Positions 25,921 through 34,351 of a stretch of 40,777 nt of DNA are shown piece by piece. This stretch comes from Pseudomonas sp. A-RE-19 (GTDB taxonomy: Bacteria; Pseudomonadota; Gammaproteobacteria; Pseudomonadales; Pseudomonadaceae). The notes beneath the pieces were generated by a model. That model was not told the DNA's origin, did no database searches, and saw only the letters and a list, made by a program, of their open reading frames with translations. Made by a program: the position numbers and the translations under genes. The stretch's first letter is position 1. The number at the start of each line of letters is the position of its first letter. The stretch is from assembly GCF_019956555.1 (NCBI RefSeq), contig NZ_JAHBDQ010000034.1, positions 1 through 40,777 on the forward strand, written 5' to 3'.

Positions 25921-26850
25921 ATGCGTATCGTCGTCGCTTTGGGCGGTAACGCCCTGCTCCGCCGGGGTGAACCCATGACCGCGGACAACCAGCGCACCAA
26001 CATCCGGACCGCCACCGAACAGATCGCCAAGGTCCATCCCGGCAACCAACTGGTGATCGCTCACGGCAATGGTCCGCAGGTCGGCCTGCTGTCGCTGCAA
26101 GCGGCGGCCTACACCTCAGTCAGCCCTTATCCGCTGGACGTGCTGGGCGCTGAAACCGAAGGCATGATCGGCTACATCATTGAACAGGAACTGGGCAACC
26201 TGCTGGACTTCGAAGTCCCGTTCGCCACCCTGCTGACCCAAGTCGAAGTCGACCCCAACGACCCGGCGTTCCAGAAGCCCAGCAAACCCATCGGCCCGGT
26301 CTATACCAAGGCTGAAGCGGAGAAACTCGCAGCCGAAAAAGGCTGGGCCATCGCCCCGGACGGCGACAAGTTTCGTCGTGTGGTCGCCAGCCCGAAACCC
26401 AAACGCATCTTCGAAATCCGCCCGATCAAGTGGTTGCTGGAACAAGGCAGCATCGTGATTTGCGCCGGCGGTGGCGGCATCCCGACGATGTACGACGCCA
26501 GCGGCAAATTGCAAGGCGTGGAAGCCGTGATCGACAAAGACCTGTGCTCGGCGCTGCTGGCCGAACAGCTTGAAAGCGATCTATTGGTGATTGCCACCGA
26601 CGTCAATGCCGCCTTCATCGATTTTGGCAAACCGACCCAGAAAGCCATCGCCCAGGCGCACCCGGATGAAATGGAAAAACTCGGCTTCGCGGCCGGCTCC
26701 ATGGGACCAAAGGTCCAGGCGGCCTGCGAGTTCGCCCGCCATACTGGAAAAACCGCGGTAATCGGCTCACTCCAGGACATCGAAGCGATCGTCCAGGGCA
26801 AGGCCGGCACTCGTATCAGTACGGAGAAACCCGGCATCCTCTACGTATAA
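25921..26850 (+). CDS. arcC: Carbamate kinase
   Basis: Makes ATP and carbamate from carbamoyl phosphate and ADP, the energy-yielding last step of the ADI pathway. 309 residues; amino-acid-kinase fold with MRIVVALGGNALLRRGEP at the start, VIAHGNGPQVGLL near residue 43, ICAGGGGIPT, and the C-terminal GSMGPKVQAACEF. The ribosome site is AAAGGA before the ATG. It follows the REPIN, which may reduce read-through from arcB or shield the upstream message from decay. Confidence 0.96.
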   Translation: MRIVVALGGNALLRRGEPMTADNQRTNIRTATEQIAKVHPGNQLVIAHGNGPQVGLLSLQAAAYTSVSPYPLDVLGAETEGMIGYIIEQELGNLLDFEVPFATLLTQVEVDPNDPAFQKPSKPIGPVYTKAEAEKLAAEKGWAIAPDGDKFRRVVASPKPKRIFEIRPIKWLLEQGSIVICAGGGGIPTMYDASGKLQGVEAVIDKDLCSALLAEQLESDLLVIATDVNAAFIDFGKPTQKAIAQAHPDEMEKLGFAAGSMGPKVQAACEFARHTGKTAVIGSLQDIEAIVQGKAGTRISTEKPGILYV

Positions 26851-26915
26851 GAACGACACGGCGGGCGGATATAACGTCTGCCCCCTTTCCACTGCCTTCG
26901 AAGGAGAAAACGCCA

Positions 26916-27278
26916 ATGGCCACGTTCGAACCCGGTCACCTGCACATCGAGCGTCATGCGCTGAACAAGGATGATGTCAGCTACGATGTGTATATCGACT
27001 ATGAAGTCAGCCAGGACCCCAAGGAAGGCAAAGGGATACTGTTCACCATGCATGGCAGCATCCAGGGCAAGGCGCTGAACGAGCCGTTCTTCCTGCCCAA
27101 GGATCAGGCCTACAACTTCGCCAGCAATGTGACGAAAATTGCCGAGAAGTACGGCATTCCCAAGGCGTACAGCAACATCGGCTCGATTCACAAGCACTAC
27201 GATGCCATGTTCGAAGATGTGCGAGTAAAGATGAACAGGAAATCGGGGGACTCGGTCAATCCCGAACACTTCGAATAA
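26916..27278 (+). CDS. Small conserved protein after arcC (perhaps DUF5064)
   Basis: 120 residues, MATFEPGHLHIERHALN at the start, GAAGGAGAAAA ribosome site. It resembles pseudomonad proteins I associate with DUF5064, but that name is from memory and uncertain. It is soluble, charged and has a beta-rich first half (YDVYIDYEVS, ILFTMHGSIQGKALNEPFFLP). It lies 65 bases after arcC in the same direction and is likely part of the same transcript. No function can be given. Confidence 0.75.
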   Translation: MATFEPGHLHIERHALNKDDVSYDVYIDYEVSQDPKEGKGILFTMHGSIQGKALNEPFFLPKDQAYNFASNVTKIAEKYGIPKAYSNIGSIHKHYDAMFEDVRVKMNRKSGDSVNPEHFE

Positions 27279-27324
27279 ACCGGATGCTCTGTTTGACCAA
27301 CCTGCCTGATTACATGGGGGTGCA

Positions 27325-28797
27325 ATGCACATTCCATTGTTTTACGCGGTGTCAGCTGCACTGCTTTTGAGCGGATCTTCCTGCCTCGCGCAGCCATTGG
27401 ATGCGACTCCAACCGCGACAGCAAATGCTGCCAATACAGCGCCCGTCACGACGCCTGCCAAAGATGCCGTGTTTACCCAGGAGCAGCTGGATCAAGTGCT
27501 GGCTCCCATTGCGCTTTACCCGGACCCGCTGCTGGCACAGGTACTGATGGCCACCACGTACCCCGGGGAAGTCGCCGAGGCGGTAACCTGGTCTAAAGCA
27601 CACCCGGACGCCAAGGGCGATGATGCGGTCAAACAAGTGGCTAGCCAGCCCTGGGATCCGAGCGTGCAGTCGCTGGTCGCCTTCCCACAAGTTCTGGCAA
27701 TGCTGGGACAGGATCCCGTCTGGGTGCAACGCCTGGGTGATGCCTTCCTGGCGCAGCCCGACGATGTCATGGTGGGCGTGCAACGTTTGCGTCATCAGGC
27801 GCAAGCAGCTGGCAACCTGCAGAGCAATCAATATCAGAACGTGACGGTTCAGCCCGTCGCGGCACCAGCACCAGCACCAGCACCAGCACCAGCCTCTGCC
27901 GGCAGCACTTCCACTATCATCATTCAGCCCTCTGATCCGCAGGTGGTTTACGTACCCAGTTATAACCCGACAACAACCTACGGCACCTGGCCCTATCCGG
28001 CGTCGCCTCCCGTGTACTATCCACCGCCGCCAGCCTATTACCCCGGTTCGGCGTTGATGGCCGGGCTGGCGTTTGGTACCGGTGTGGCGATCATCGGCTC
28101 GTTGTGGGGTGAAAGTGACTGGGGCAATAACGACGTCGACATCAACGTCGAACGCTACAACAACATCAATCGCAATAATCAGATCACCAATAATCAGAAC
28201 AAGTGGCAGCACAACGCCGCTCATCGCGATGGCGTTCCCTATCGAGACAGCAGGAGCCGCGAACAGTACGGCCGACAACTGGACGGCGCCAATCAGCGTG
28301 AGGCCTATCGAGGGGACAATGCTCAGCGAGCCCAGGCTCGTGAAAAAGCCCGTGGTTCAATGGACAAGCACGGTATCGAACGACCTGCCACCAGCAACCG
28401 CGAAGCCCGTGATTCAGCGCGCAATGCCCAGGCCGGTATCTCGGCTGGCAATCGAGCAGGTACAGACAGACCAAAGTCGTCTGACAGGAGCCAGAACACT
28501 GCCAGAAACACTCGGGAGAGTCAGCAGCCCAGAAAACAGACCACTCAGGCGAATCAGCGCGAACAGGGCAACACGCAGGCACGCCAAACAACGAAAAAAC
28601 AGCCATCCGCCAGTCCAGGCAGTGCTCGCAACAATGCATTCGCCGGCGCGCGTTCACCGTCCCAGGTCAACGCACAAGCCAGTCGTGGCCGGGTCAGCCA
28701 GGCATCCGCCCAGCGCCCCGCCGCCTCGCGACCAGCCAGCCATCAGGTCAGTCGGCCGTCCAATCCACCTGCGCGTCAAAGGGGGGGCCGTCGTTGA
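27325..28797 (+). CDS. DUF3300-family exported protein
   Basis: 490 residues with a signal peptide (MHIPLFYAVSAALLLSGSSCLA). The conserved DUF3300 domain spans about 45-270: FTQEQLDQVLAPIALYPDPL, VMATTYPGEV-like segment, AFPQVLAMLGQDPVWVQRLG, and a Pro/Tyr-rich PPPPAYYPG. Between them is an Ala-Pro linker. Residues about 290-490 are low-complexity, Arg/Gln/Asn/Ser-rich and probably disordered. Function of the family is not known; it is thought to be periplasmic or envelope-associated. Its stop overlaps the TTG start of the next gene. Confidence 0.85.
   Translation: MHIPLFYAVSAALLLSGSSCLAQPLDATPTATANAANTAPVTTPAKDAVFTQEQLDQVLAPIALYPDPLLAQVLMATTYPGEVAEAVTWSKAHPDAKGDDAVKQVASQPWDPSVQSLVAFPQVLAMLGQDPVWVQRLGDAFLAQPDDVMVGVQRLRHQAQAAGNLQSNQYQNVTVQPVAAPAPAPAPAPASAGSTSTIIIQPSDPQVVYVPSYNPTTTYGTWPYPASPPVYYPPPPAYYPGSALMAGLAFGTGVAIIGSLWGESDWGNNDVDINVERYNNINRNNQITNNQNKWQHNAAHRDGVPYRDSRSREQYGRQLDGANQREAYRGDNAQRAQAREKARGSMDKHGIERPATSNREARDSARNAQAGISAGNRAGTDRPKSSDRSQNTARNTRESQQPRKQTTQANQREQGNTQARQTTKKQPSASPGSARNNAFAGARSPSQVNAQASRGRVSQASAQRPAASRPASHQVSRPSNPPARQRGGRR
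27862..27891 (+). repeat. (GCACCA)5 hexanucleotide repeat in the DUF3300 gene
   Basis: Five exact copies of GCACCA encode an Ala-Pro run. As whole codons, slippage here would change linker length without breaking the frame. Confidence 0.85.
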
Positions 28798-29711
28798 AAA
28801 ACAATCCTCGAGTGAAGGCACTTATGGGCTTGCTCCCCCATGTCTTGGCGATAGCTTCCGGCCTGGCGTGGTCGTGCATTGTTATGGCACAGCAGGCATT
28901 TACAACGCCCGAAAAGGCCGCTCAAGCGTTCGTCGAAGCTCTGGGTACGGAACACGTCGATCAGGCACGCCTGACAGAACTGCTGGGTCATGAATGGCGC
29001 AGTTTCATTCCGCGTGATGGCGTGCAGCGCAGCGATGTGGATGCGTTTTTGAAGCAATACCGCGAGCAACACGCCATTGAAAAAACCGGCGACCACACGG
29101 CGATCCTTTCGGTCGGCAGTGATCACTGGACACTGCCCATCCCCATGATAAAAAGCGCGAGCGGTTGGCGTTTCGACATCAAGGCCGGTAGCGCTGAAGT
29201 CCGTGCGCGTCGGATTGGCCGCAACGAACTCGCCGCATTGCAATCGGTGCTGACCTATCACGATGCCCAGATGGACTATGCGTCAGTGGATCGTGATGGC
29301 GATGGCGCACTCGAGTACGCGCAGAAACTCTTCAGCACCACCGGCAAGCACGATGGACTCTATTGGGCAGACGACGATAGCGGTCAGATCAGCCCGTTGG
29401 GTCCCTTGTTCGGCAATACCATTACCGGCGAAGACTGGCATGGTTACCACTTCCGCATCCTCGATGGCCAAGGTCCTTCGGCACCTGGTGGCGCCTACAG
29501 CTACTACATCGGTGACAAGATGAGCCGAGGCTTTGCACTGATCGCCTGGCCGGCAAAATACGATGACACCGGGGTGATGAGTTTTATGATCAGCCATGAA
29601 GGACAGGTGTTCGAAAAAGACTTGGGCCCCGATAGTGAAAAATTGGCTCAGTCGATGAAGCGCTTTGATCCAGATGACAGTTGGAAGGTGGTCACTGCAG
29701 ATCAGGAGTAG
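28794..29711 (+). CDS. DUF2950-family exported protein
   Basis: 305 residues. The start is TTG at 28794, which overlaps the preceding stop (TTGA) and has AAGGGGGG just upstream; the first ATG is ten codons later and would lose the charged n-region of the signal peptide (MKNNPRVKALMGLLPHVL to VMAQQA). DUF2950 features seen: FTTPEKAAQAFVEAL near the start, YHDAQMDYASVDRDGDGALEYAQKL and GYHFRILDGQGPSAPGGAYSY. DUF3300 and DUF2950 genes often pair, which supports both calls and a shared envelope role of unknown nature. Confidence 0.87.
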   Translation: MKNNPRVKALMGLLPHVLAIASGLAWSCIVMAQQAFTTPEKAAQAFVEALGTEHVDQARLTELLGHEWRSFIPRDGVQRSDVDAFLKQYREQHAIEKTGDHTAILSVGSDHWTLPIPMIKSASGWRFDIKAGSAEVRARRIGRNELAALQSVLTYHDAQMDYASVDRDGDGALEYAQKLFSTTGKHDGLYWADDDSGQISPLGPLFGNTITGEDWHGYHFRILDGQGPSAPGGAYSYYIGDKMSRGFALIAWPAKYDDTGVMSFMISHEGQVFEKDLGPDSEKLAQSMKRFDPDDSWKVVTADQE

Positions 29712-29743
29712 CGAGGCTTGCCCACGCCGGGATGGAGTCGTTG

Positions 29744-29782
29744 CACCCCTCATGCAGAAGCGATCCTTCTGCATGAGGGGTG
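29744..29782. other. 17-bp perfect hairpin between convergent genes
   Basis: Arms CACCCCTCATGCAGAAG (29744-29760) and its exact complement (29766-29782) with a 5-base loop, 32 bases after the DUF2950 stop. There is no clear T-tract, but the place between convergent genes suggests a 3'-end or terminator role. Confidence 0.55.
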
Positions 29783-29890
29783 ATAGGTACGACAAAGAAT
29801 CCCGGTGTCATTTTCGTAAGCGATGGCAGCGGGTTTCTGATCTTTTTTCTCCGCACACTCTCAAAAACCCTGCTGACACATTGCTTTCAG

Positions 29891-30565
29891 TTACTTGATG
29901 AAAGCTTGCAAATCACTGGTCAGCTTGTCGATCGCCACTTTGAAATCCTTGGTGGTGACTTTCTGGCTGGTGTTTTCCAGTGTGCTGCCGAAAACCTTGC
30001 GCACGACTTTGGCCACGGTCTGGTTGCTGCTGGCGTCGATAAACTCCGCCTCAATGAACAGAGTGGTCTCCTGATCGCGATGACCACTGGCAGCGGAAAC
30101 ACCTCCCACGACGGCGGCGATCGGAACCACTTCATACCACTTCATGCCTTCGTTTTCGGCATTCACCCCGGTGATCGCCGCGCGCATGATCAAGGTCTTA
30201 GAGCCGGCAGGTGCTGATTTTGCGCTCGATACAACCCGATATTTCTGCCCCAGAACGCCTTTGGCCTTGCTGGTCATGTAGTTCTGCAACTCGTCCAGGG
30301 TTTGCCGGTTAACCCGCTCGTTCGGCTGGGGCGCCGGGTAGAGCTCCAGCTTGTTGAAGGCCACGGTGTTATAGGCATTTGAATTCCAGGACGGGCTCAC
30401 CCAGCGCATGGCTTTTTCGCCGCTGGTGGTGGTGACCTCTTGCAAGTTGTTGTAGTTGGACAGGAAGCCGGAATACTGCTCACGCTCGGTGACTTTCGAG
30501 GTGCAACCGCCCAGTAGCAGGCTGGCCAGTGCAGCGCCAACAAACAGTTTTCGGGACAAGTTCAT
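29891..30565 (-). CDS. Lipoprotein of DUF3313-like type
   Basis: 224-residue lipoprotein: signal MNLSRKLFVGAALASLLLGGC with lipobox LLGGC (Cys21), so it is lipid-anchored. Body includes YSGFLSNYNNLQE, the Y-F-L-x-x-Y pattern common near the start of DUF3313 proteins, and a conserved ETTLFIEAEFIDASSNQTVAKVVRK. Start is the ATG at 30563-30565; the longer frame to 30814 has no signal and is rejected. It stands alone, convergent with the DUF2950 gene. Membrane location (inner or outer) is not certain; Thr at +2 after Cys favours the outer membrane. Confidence 0.82.
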   Translation of the reverse strand: MNLSRKLFVGAALASLLLGGCTSKVTEREQYSGFLSNYNNLQEVTTTSGEKAMRWVSPSWNSNAYNTVAFNKLELYPAPQPNERVNRQTLDELQNYMTSKAKGVLGQKYRVVSSAKSAPAGSKTLIMRAAITGVNAENEGMKWYEVVPIAAVVGGVSAASGHRDQETTLFIEAEFIDASSNQTVAKVVRKVFGSTLENTSQKVTTKDFKVAIDKLTSDLQAFIK

Positions 30566-30632
30566 AGTGGTGTGTGCTCCATGGTTTAAGTCATTTTTTC
30601 GGTTGCAGGGCGTCAGAAGCGCCAGGTCATGT

Positions 30633-30678
30633 TTCCGGTCAAATGACTTGAATCCAGGCATTATCGAACTGACCGGAA
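30633..30678. promoter_or_regulatory. Inverted repeat upstream of the lipoprotein gene
   Basis: TTCCGGTCA (30633-30641) and TGACCGGAA (30670-30678) are perfect complements 28 bases apart, 68 to 113 bases before the lipoprotein start. Possible two-site operator; nothing else in this 297-base gap (30566-30862) is recognisable. Confidence 0.35.
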
Positions 30679-30862
30679 GTTCATGTGCCTGATGTGGATT
30701 TGCTCTGTCCCAACGGCATATCGCCGAGCCAGACCATGCTCCAGCTGACATTGATCGGTGACCTTGTTCAGAGCATAGGTGGCTCTGGCCGCAATGCGCC
30801 AAAATTTGCATCATGCGCTTGTAGTTTGGCCAAAAGCTTCGCTTTAAATGTGAACACTCAGG

Positions 30863-32230
30863 CTAAAATCGCCAGATTTCCAAGGTGGCCCGCAGACCTC
30901 CAGAGCTGCGATTCTCTAATCGGATCTGTCCCCCCAAGCGGGCCGCGATGGCCTGCACGATGGTCAGTCCCAGCCCTACCCCCTGATCATTTTTACGGCT
31001 ATAGAAGCGCTCGAAAAGACGATCGTGCTCAGCTTCGTCGATTCCGGGCCCCTCGTCTTCGACCGACAACTCGTAGTGATCTTCTTTTTTGACCAGTCGA
31101 ACGGTAATCAGCCCGTGGGGAGGAGAAAAGTTTGCCGCATTGGTCACTAAATTATTCAAGGCAATATTGATGGCCGGAACGTCAACTCTGACCAGATTCA
31201 CTTCATCGCTAACATCGAAAATCAGTTCCAGCCCCTTGCTCAATAACCAGGGTGTCAGCTGAACCAGGCTTTCACGAACCGTGGCCGCCAGATCAATGTA
31301 TTGAGGTGTACGCATACCTGATTGCGGCTCCATACGAGCCATCGTGAGCAATTGATTGACCAGGCGACTGGTACGGTCGACCCCGGCAATCAAAAACTCG
31401 AGCGATTCGCGACGCTCCTGCTCGGTTCCGGCCTCCAGCAGGTTTTGCGCATGCACCCGCAGCACCGCCAGGGGCGTGCGCATTTCATGGGCGGCATCAG
31501 CGATGAAGCGTCTTTCGCGACCGAGTACTTCCTGAATCTGCGCGAGCATGCGATTGAGCGCTGCCTGCATCGGTTCCAGTTCGCTGGGAAGCGGGGTCAG
31601 TTGCAGCGGTTCCAGAGAGCCACTGTGCCGTGCCCGCAGCGTCGCCGCCATATCGGCCAGGGGTTTGAGCCCCCAGCCAATGGCCAGCCAGACCATCGCC
31701 GCCAGAATCAGACTGCCCACTATATTGGGCCACAGGGTATGGAGCATGATCCGGTCCACCAGGTCCGAACGCACATCCTCCCGCTCGCCGACCCAAATCC
31801 GTAAGTCATTGTGTTTGTCTTCCAGTATGAACGCACGCCAGTGGCGGTTGTTCAGGTCCACCACATCGCTGAAGCCGGTATTGGAGGGCGGCGCGGTGAA
31901 GGACGGAGCGCTGGCGGTGTGAACCAGTATTTCACCCCGACGATTCCAGACCTGAAAGGCAATCTTGCTTTCATACGGATGACCATCGACTCTCGGCACC
32001 GCTTCGCTCAAGGTCATGTTGAACGCCTGATACAGTTCAGCGTGTTCCTTGCTGGCCATGGGCATGCGCATTACGCCCTGCAACAGTCGAGCGTTCTGGG
32101 CCAGTTGGGCGTCGTACACTTCAGCGATTTCGTGGTTGCTGTCGTGCAGATTGAACGCGCTGATCACCCCCAGGCCGGCGAGCATCAGGCCGATGATCAG
32201 CGTCAGCGTGCGACGCCGGATCGAGGTCAT
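30863..32230 (-). CDS. Sensor histidine kinase (PmrB/QseC type)
   Basis: 455-residue inner-membrane sensor. First helix about 9-27, periplasmic domain about 28-160, second helix about 168-187, HAMP, then dimerisation/phosphoacceptor domain with His248 in FIADAAHEMRTPLA, and an ATPase domain with N-box NALNNLVTNAANFSP-like segment (INIALNNLVTNAANF), DEGPGID and GVGLGLTIV. The ATG overlaps the response-regulator stop by four bases (ATGA), so it is the seventh and last gene of the operon. No metal- or ligand-binding motif stands out in the periplasmic part. It probably senses a signal tied to the upstream biosynthetic genes. Confidence 0.94.
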   Translation of the reverse strand: MTSIRRRTLTLIIGLMLAGLGVISAFNLHDSNHEIAEVYDAQLAQNARLLQGVMRMPMASKEHAELYQAFNMTLSEAVPRVDGHPYESKIAFQVWNRRGEILVHTASAPSFTAPPSNTGFSDVVDLNNRHWRAFILEDKHNDLRIWVGEREDVRSDLVDRIMLHTLWPNIVGSLILAAMVWLAIGWGLKPLADMAATLRARHSGSLEPLQLTPLPSELEPMQAALNRMLAQIQEVLGRERRFIADAAHEMRTPLAVLRVHAQNLLEAGTEQERRESLEFLIAGVDRTSRLVNQLLTMARMEPQSGMRTPQYIDLAATVRESLVQLTPWLLSKGLELIFDVSDEVNLVRVDVPAINIALNNLVTNAANFSPPHGLITVRLVKKEDHYELSVEDEGPGIDEAEHDRLFERFYSRKNDQGVGLGLTIVQAIAARLGGQIRLENRSSGGLRATLEIWRF

Positions 32231-32889
32231 CGATGTTCCTCTACCAGATAACCGACACCGCGCACGGTGCGGATCAGGTCGGTGGAAAACTTCTTGCGCA
32301 GGTGATGGATGTGCACTTCCAGGGTGTTGCTTTCGGCTTCCTCGTTCCAGCCGTACAGCAACTGCATCAACTGATCGCGGGTCATGACCCGACCCGGTGG
32401 CGAGAGCAATTCATGCAGCAGTTGATACTCCTTGGGCGTCAGCGACACCGGCTCACCGTGATAGCTGACCTGCTGCGTGCCAGGGTTCAGGCTAATGCCC
32501 GCATGCTCGATCAGCACTTGGCCGCGACCGGCACTGCGCCGCAATAACGCCCGCAGGCGCGCCTTGAGTTCAGCCAGATCGAAGGGTTTGATCAGGTAAT
32601 CGTCGGCCCCTGAATCCAGCCCGGCGATGCGGTCTTCGGTCGCATCCCGGGCGGTGAGGATCAGCACCGGCAGGTTGGAGCCACTCTCGCGCAAGCGACG
32701 TAGCACTTGCAGCCCGTCCATGCGCGGCAGACCCAGGTCGAGCACCGCCAGATCGAAGGTTTCACTGAGCAGTGAATGTAAGGCGCTACTACCGTCCTGC
32801 AACCAGTCGACGGTATAACCTTCGCGGCCCAGGGCTTGATGGATACCCTCGCCGAGGGCCATGTCATCCTCAATCAATAATAAGCGCAC
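32227..32889 (-). CDS. OmpR-family response regulator
   Basis: 220 residues: receiver domain 1-115 with acidic D8-D9, phosphoacceptor D51 (AVLDLGLPRMDG), T79 and K101 (LIKPFD), then a winged-helix DNA-binding domain 125-220 (LTPKEYQLLHELL, NTLEVHIHHLRKKF, IRTVRGVGYLV). Closest in style to QseB/PmrA/TctD. It follows the TPR gene by 11 bases and overlaps the kinase start. Regulators of this class bind paired hexamers spaced by five bases, and two such sites lie upstream of the operon (37206-37222, 37249-37265), which suggests autoregulation. Confidence 0.95.
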   Translation of the reverse strand: MRLLLIEDDMALGEGIHQALGREGYTVDWLQDGSSALHSLLSETFDLAVLDLGLPRMDGLQVLRRLRESGSNLPVLILTARDATEDRIAGLDSGADDYLIKPFDLAELKARLRALLRRSAGRGQVLIEHAGISLNPGTQQVSYHGEPVSLTPKEYQLLHELLSPPGRVMTRDQLMQLLYGWNEEAESNTLEVHIHHLRKKFSTDLIRTVRGVGYLVEEHR

Positions 32890-32900
32890 ACGGACTCCTG

Positions 32901-33545
32901 TCAGTTGAGTTTCTTGTTCACGTCCACCAGTAACGCTTCGATCTCTTTGCGGCGTCCGGCGTCGGCGCTTTCCCGGCCTGGACGGGGCGGCGCTTGCAGG
33001 GCTTTTTGCAGTGCATCTTTAGCTTCACCATAGCGCTTTTGACGGTAAAGGTGATCGCCCCAGAAGTACAGACTATCGATGCCTGTCGGATTCAGTAGCA
33101 AGGCCTCTTTGAGCAACTGTTCGGCCTTGTCCGAGTCGCCGAAGCCGATGGGCCAGCCCGGTACCCGATCATACAGTGCCCCGAGGCTGGTATAGGCCGA
33201 ACCTTGAAGCGCTTTGGGGTCCAGGGCCAGGGCTTTCTCCAGATCGACCTTTGCCGCCTTGGCTTTGCTCAGCGCCCCGAGCCCGCCTTGGGCACCGGCC
33301 CAACTGCTGGTAACAATGCCGGACCAGATCCAGGCCTCGGCCACTGATTGGCGTTCATGGGTGAAGGCTGAGGTTTGGGCGGCGAGTTTTTCGAAGGCTG
33401 CAGTGCGTTGCTCGACGGGCAGTTCGTATTGAATGTGCGCCCAACTTTGCTGGATGCCACTGAGGCGTTGCTGGTCAGCGTTATCCAAGGCCCAAACGCT
33501 CTGACTCAAGACGCCCAGCAGCAGGCAAGCGGCGATTTTTTTCAT
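32901..33545 (-). CDS. Exported TPR-repeat protein
   Basis: 214 residues with a signal peptide (MKKIAACLLLGVLSQSVWA, cut before LDNAD). About three TPR-like helical pairs follow: VDLEKALALDPKALQGSAY, KAEQLLKEALLLNPTGIDSLYF, and YGEAKDALQKAL. TPR proteins serve as protein-protein scaffolds; periplasmic here. The ATG overlaps the SDR stop by four bases (ATGA), so it is translationally coupled. Its job in a putative biosynthetic operon is unclear; it might aid export, envelope assembly or signalling to the kinase. Confidence 0.82.
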   Translation of the reverse strand: MKKIAACLLLGVLSQSVWALDNADQQRLSGIQQSWAHIQYELPVEQRTAAFEKLAAQTSAFTHERQSVAEAWIWSGIVTSSWAGAQGGLGALSKAKAAKVDLEKALALDPKALQGSAYTSLGALYDRVPGWPIGFGDSDKAEQLLKEALLLNPTGIDSLYFWGDHLYRQKRYGEAKDALQKALQAPPRPGRESADAGRRKEIEALLVDVNKKLN

Positions 33546-34351
33546 GGTTCGAGATTCTCGTTGTCGGGTTTCTGACTCAGGCGACGGATCAGCGGCAATT
33601 GCTTGCGCAAGCCTCGGTCCACCAGATTGGGCAGCAGGCTGTTGAGGCGCACGAAAAAGCGCTCTGGCCAGCCCAGGTACAAATCACGGCGGTCGCCGGC
33701 GATGGCGTGCATCACGGCGGAAGCGACTTTTTGCGGGTCGTCGACATTGGATTTGAGCGCGTCATTCAAGGCCTGCGCCGCCGGGCTGTTCATGCTTGTG
33801 CGGGTGGCGCGGGGAGCCACGTACAACACGCCGACCCGAGTATCGGCCAGTTCCCGGCGCAAGGCTTCGGAAAAGCCGCGCAGGGCGAACTTGGTGGCGC
33901 AATAACTGGCATAACCGGGATAGCCGATCGAGCCATAGGTCGACCCGACGTTCACCACCATCGCGCTCTCGGCTTGCTTGAGCAGTGGCAACAAGGTTTT
34001 GGTCAGGCAGATCGGCGCGCTGATGTTCACCGCCAGCATCGCGTTGATATCACTGTCATCCAGCTGTTCGAGCATGGCGAAGTGATTGATCCCGGCGGCA
34101 TTGATCAGCAAATTGATACCGCCGATGGCTTCAGCGGCGGCCAATACTTTGTGCCGCTCGGTGAGCAAGGTCAGGTCGGCGCTGAGCCAGCACAGTTGTT
34201 GGGGGTAGCGTTCGAGCAAGGGTTGCAACGGTTCCCGATGCCGAGCCACCGCCAATACCTTGGCCCCGCTGGCGCACAGCGCAGTAGCGATCGCCAGGCC
34301 GATGCCGCCGCTGGCACCGGTCAATACCACTCGAGCGTCAGACAGGCGCAT
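33542..34351 (-). CDS. Short-chain dehydrogenase/reductase
   Basis: 269-residue classical SDR. Rossmann motif TGASGGIG (11-18), NAAG (84-87), N109, catalytic S137, Y150 and K154 (YCATK). Start at the ATG at 34349-34351 is supported by GGGGAG upstream; the frame to 34369 would overlap the diiron oxidase more. As chosen it overlaps that gene by 14 bases. The C-terminal third (LYLGWPERFFVRLNSLLPNLV) is longer than minimal and may touch a lipid or membrane-bound substrate, as in fatty-acyl or long-chain SDRs. Cofactor preference is not assigned. Confidence 0.92.
   Translation of the reverse strand: MRLSDARVVLTGASGGIGLAIATALCASGAKVLAVARHREPLQPLLERYPQQLCWLSADLTLLTERHKVLAAAEAIGGINLLINAAGINHFAMLEQLDDSDINAMLAVNISAPICLTKTLLPLLKQAESAMVVNVGSTYGSIGYPGYASYCATKFALRGFSEALRRELADTRVGVLYVAPRATRTSMNSPAAQALNDALKSNVDDPQKVASAVMHAIAGDRRDLYLGWPERFFVRLNSLLPNLVDRGLRKQLPLIRRLSQKPDNENLEP

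Noticed and set aside
27862..27891. Short tandem repeat considered as a CRISPR-like or regulatory array
   Set aside because: Six-base units without spacers, in frame within a coding Ala-Pro linker.
27352..28278. 308-codon minus-strand frame opposite the DUF3300 gene
   Set aside because: No ribosome site, low-complexity WCWCWCW-type runs caused by the GCACCA repeat read backwards.
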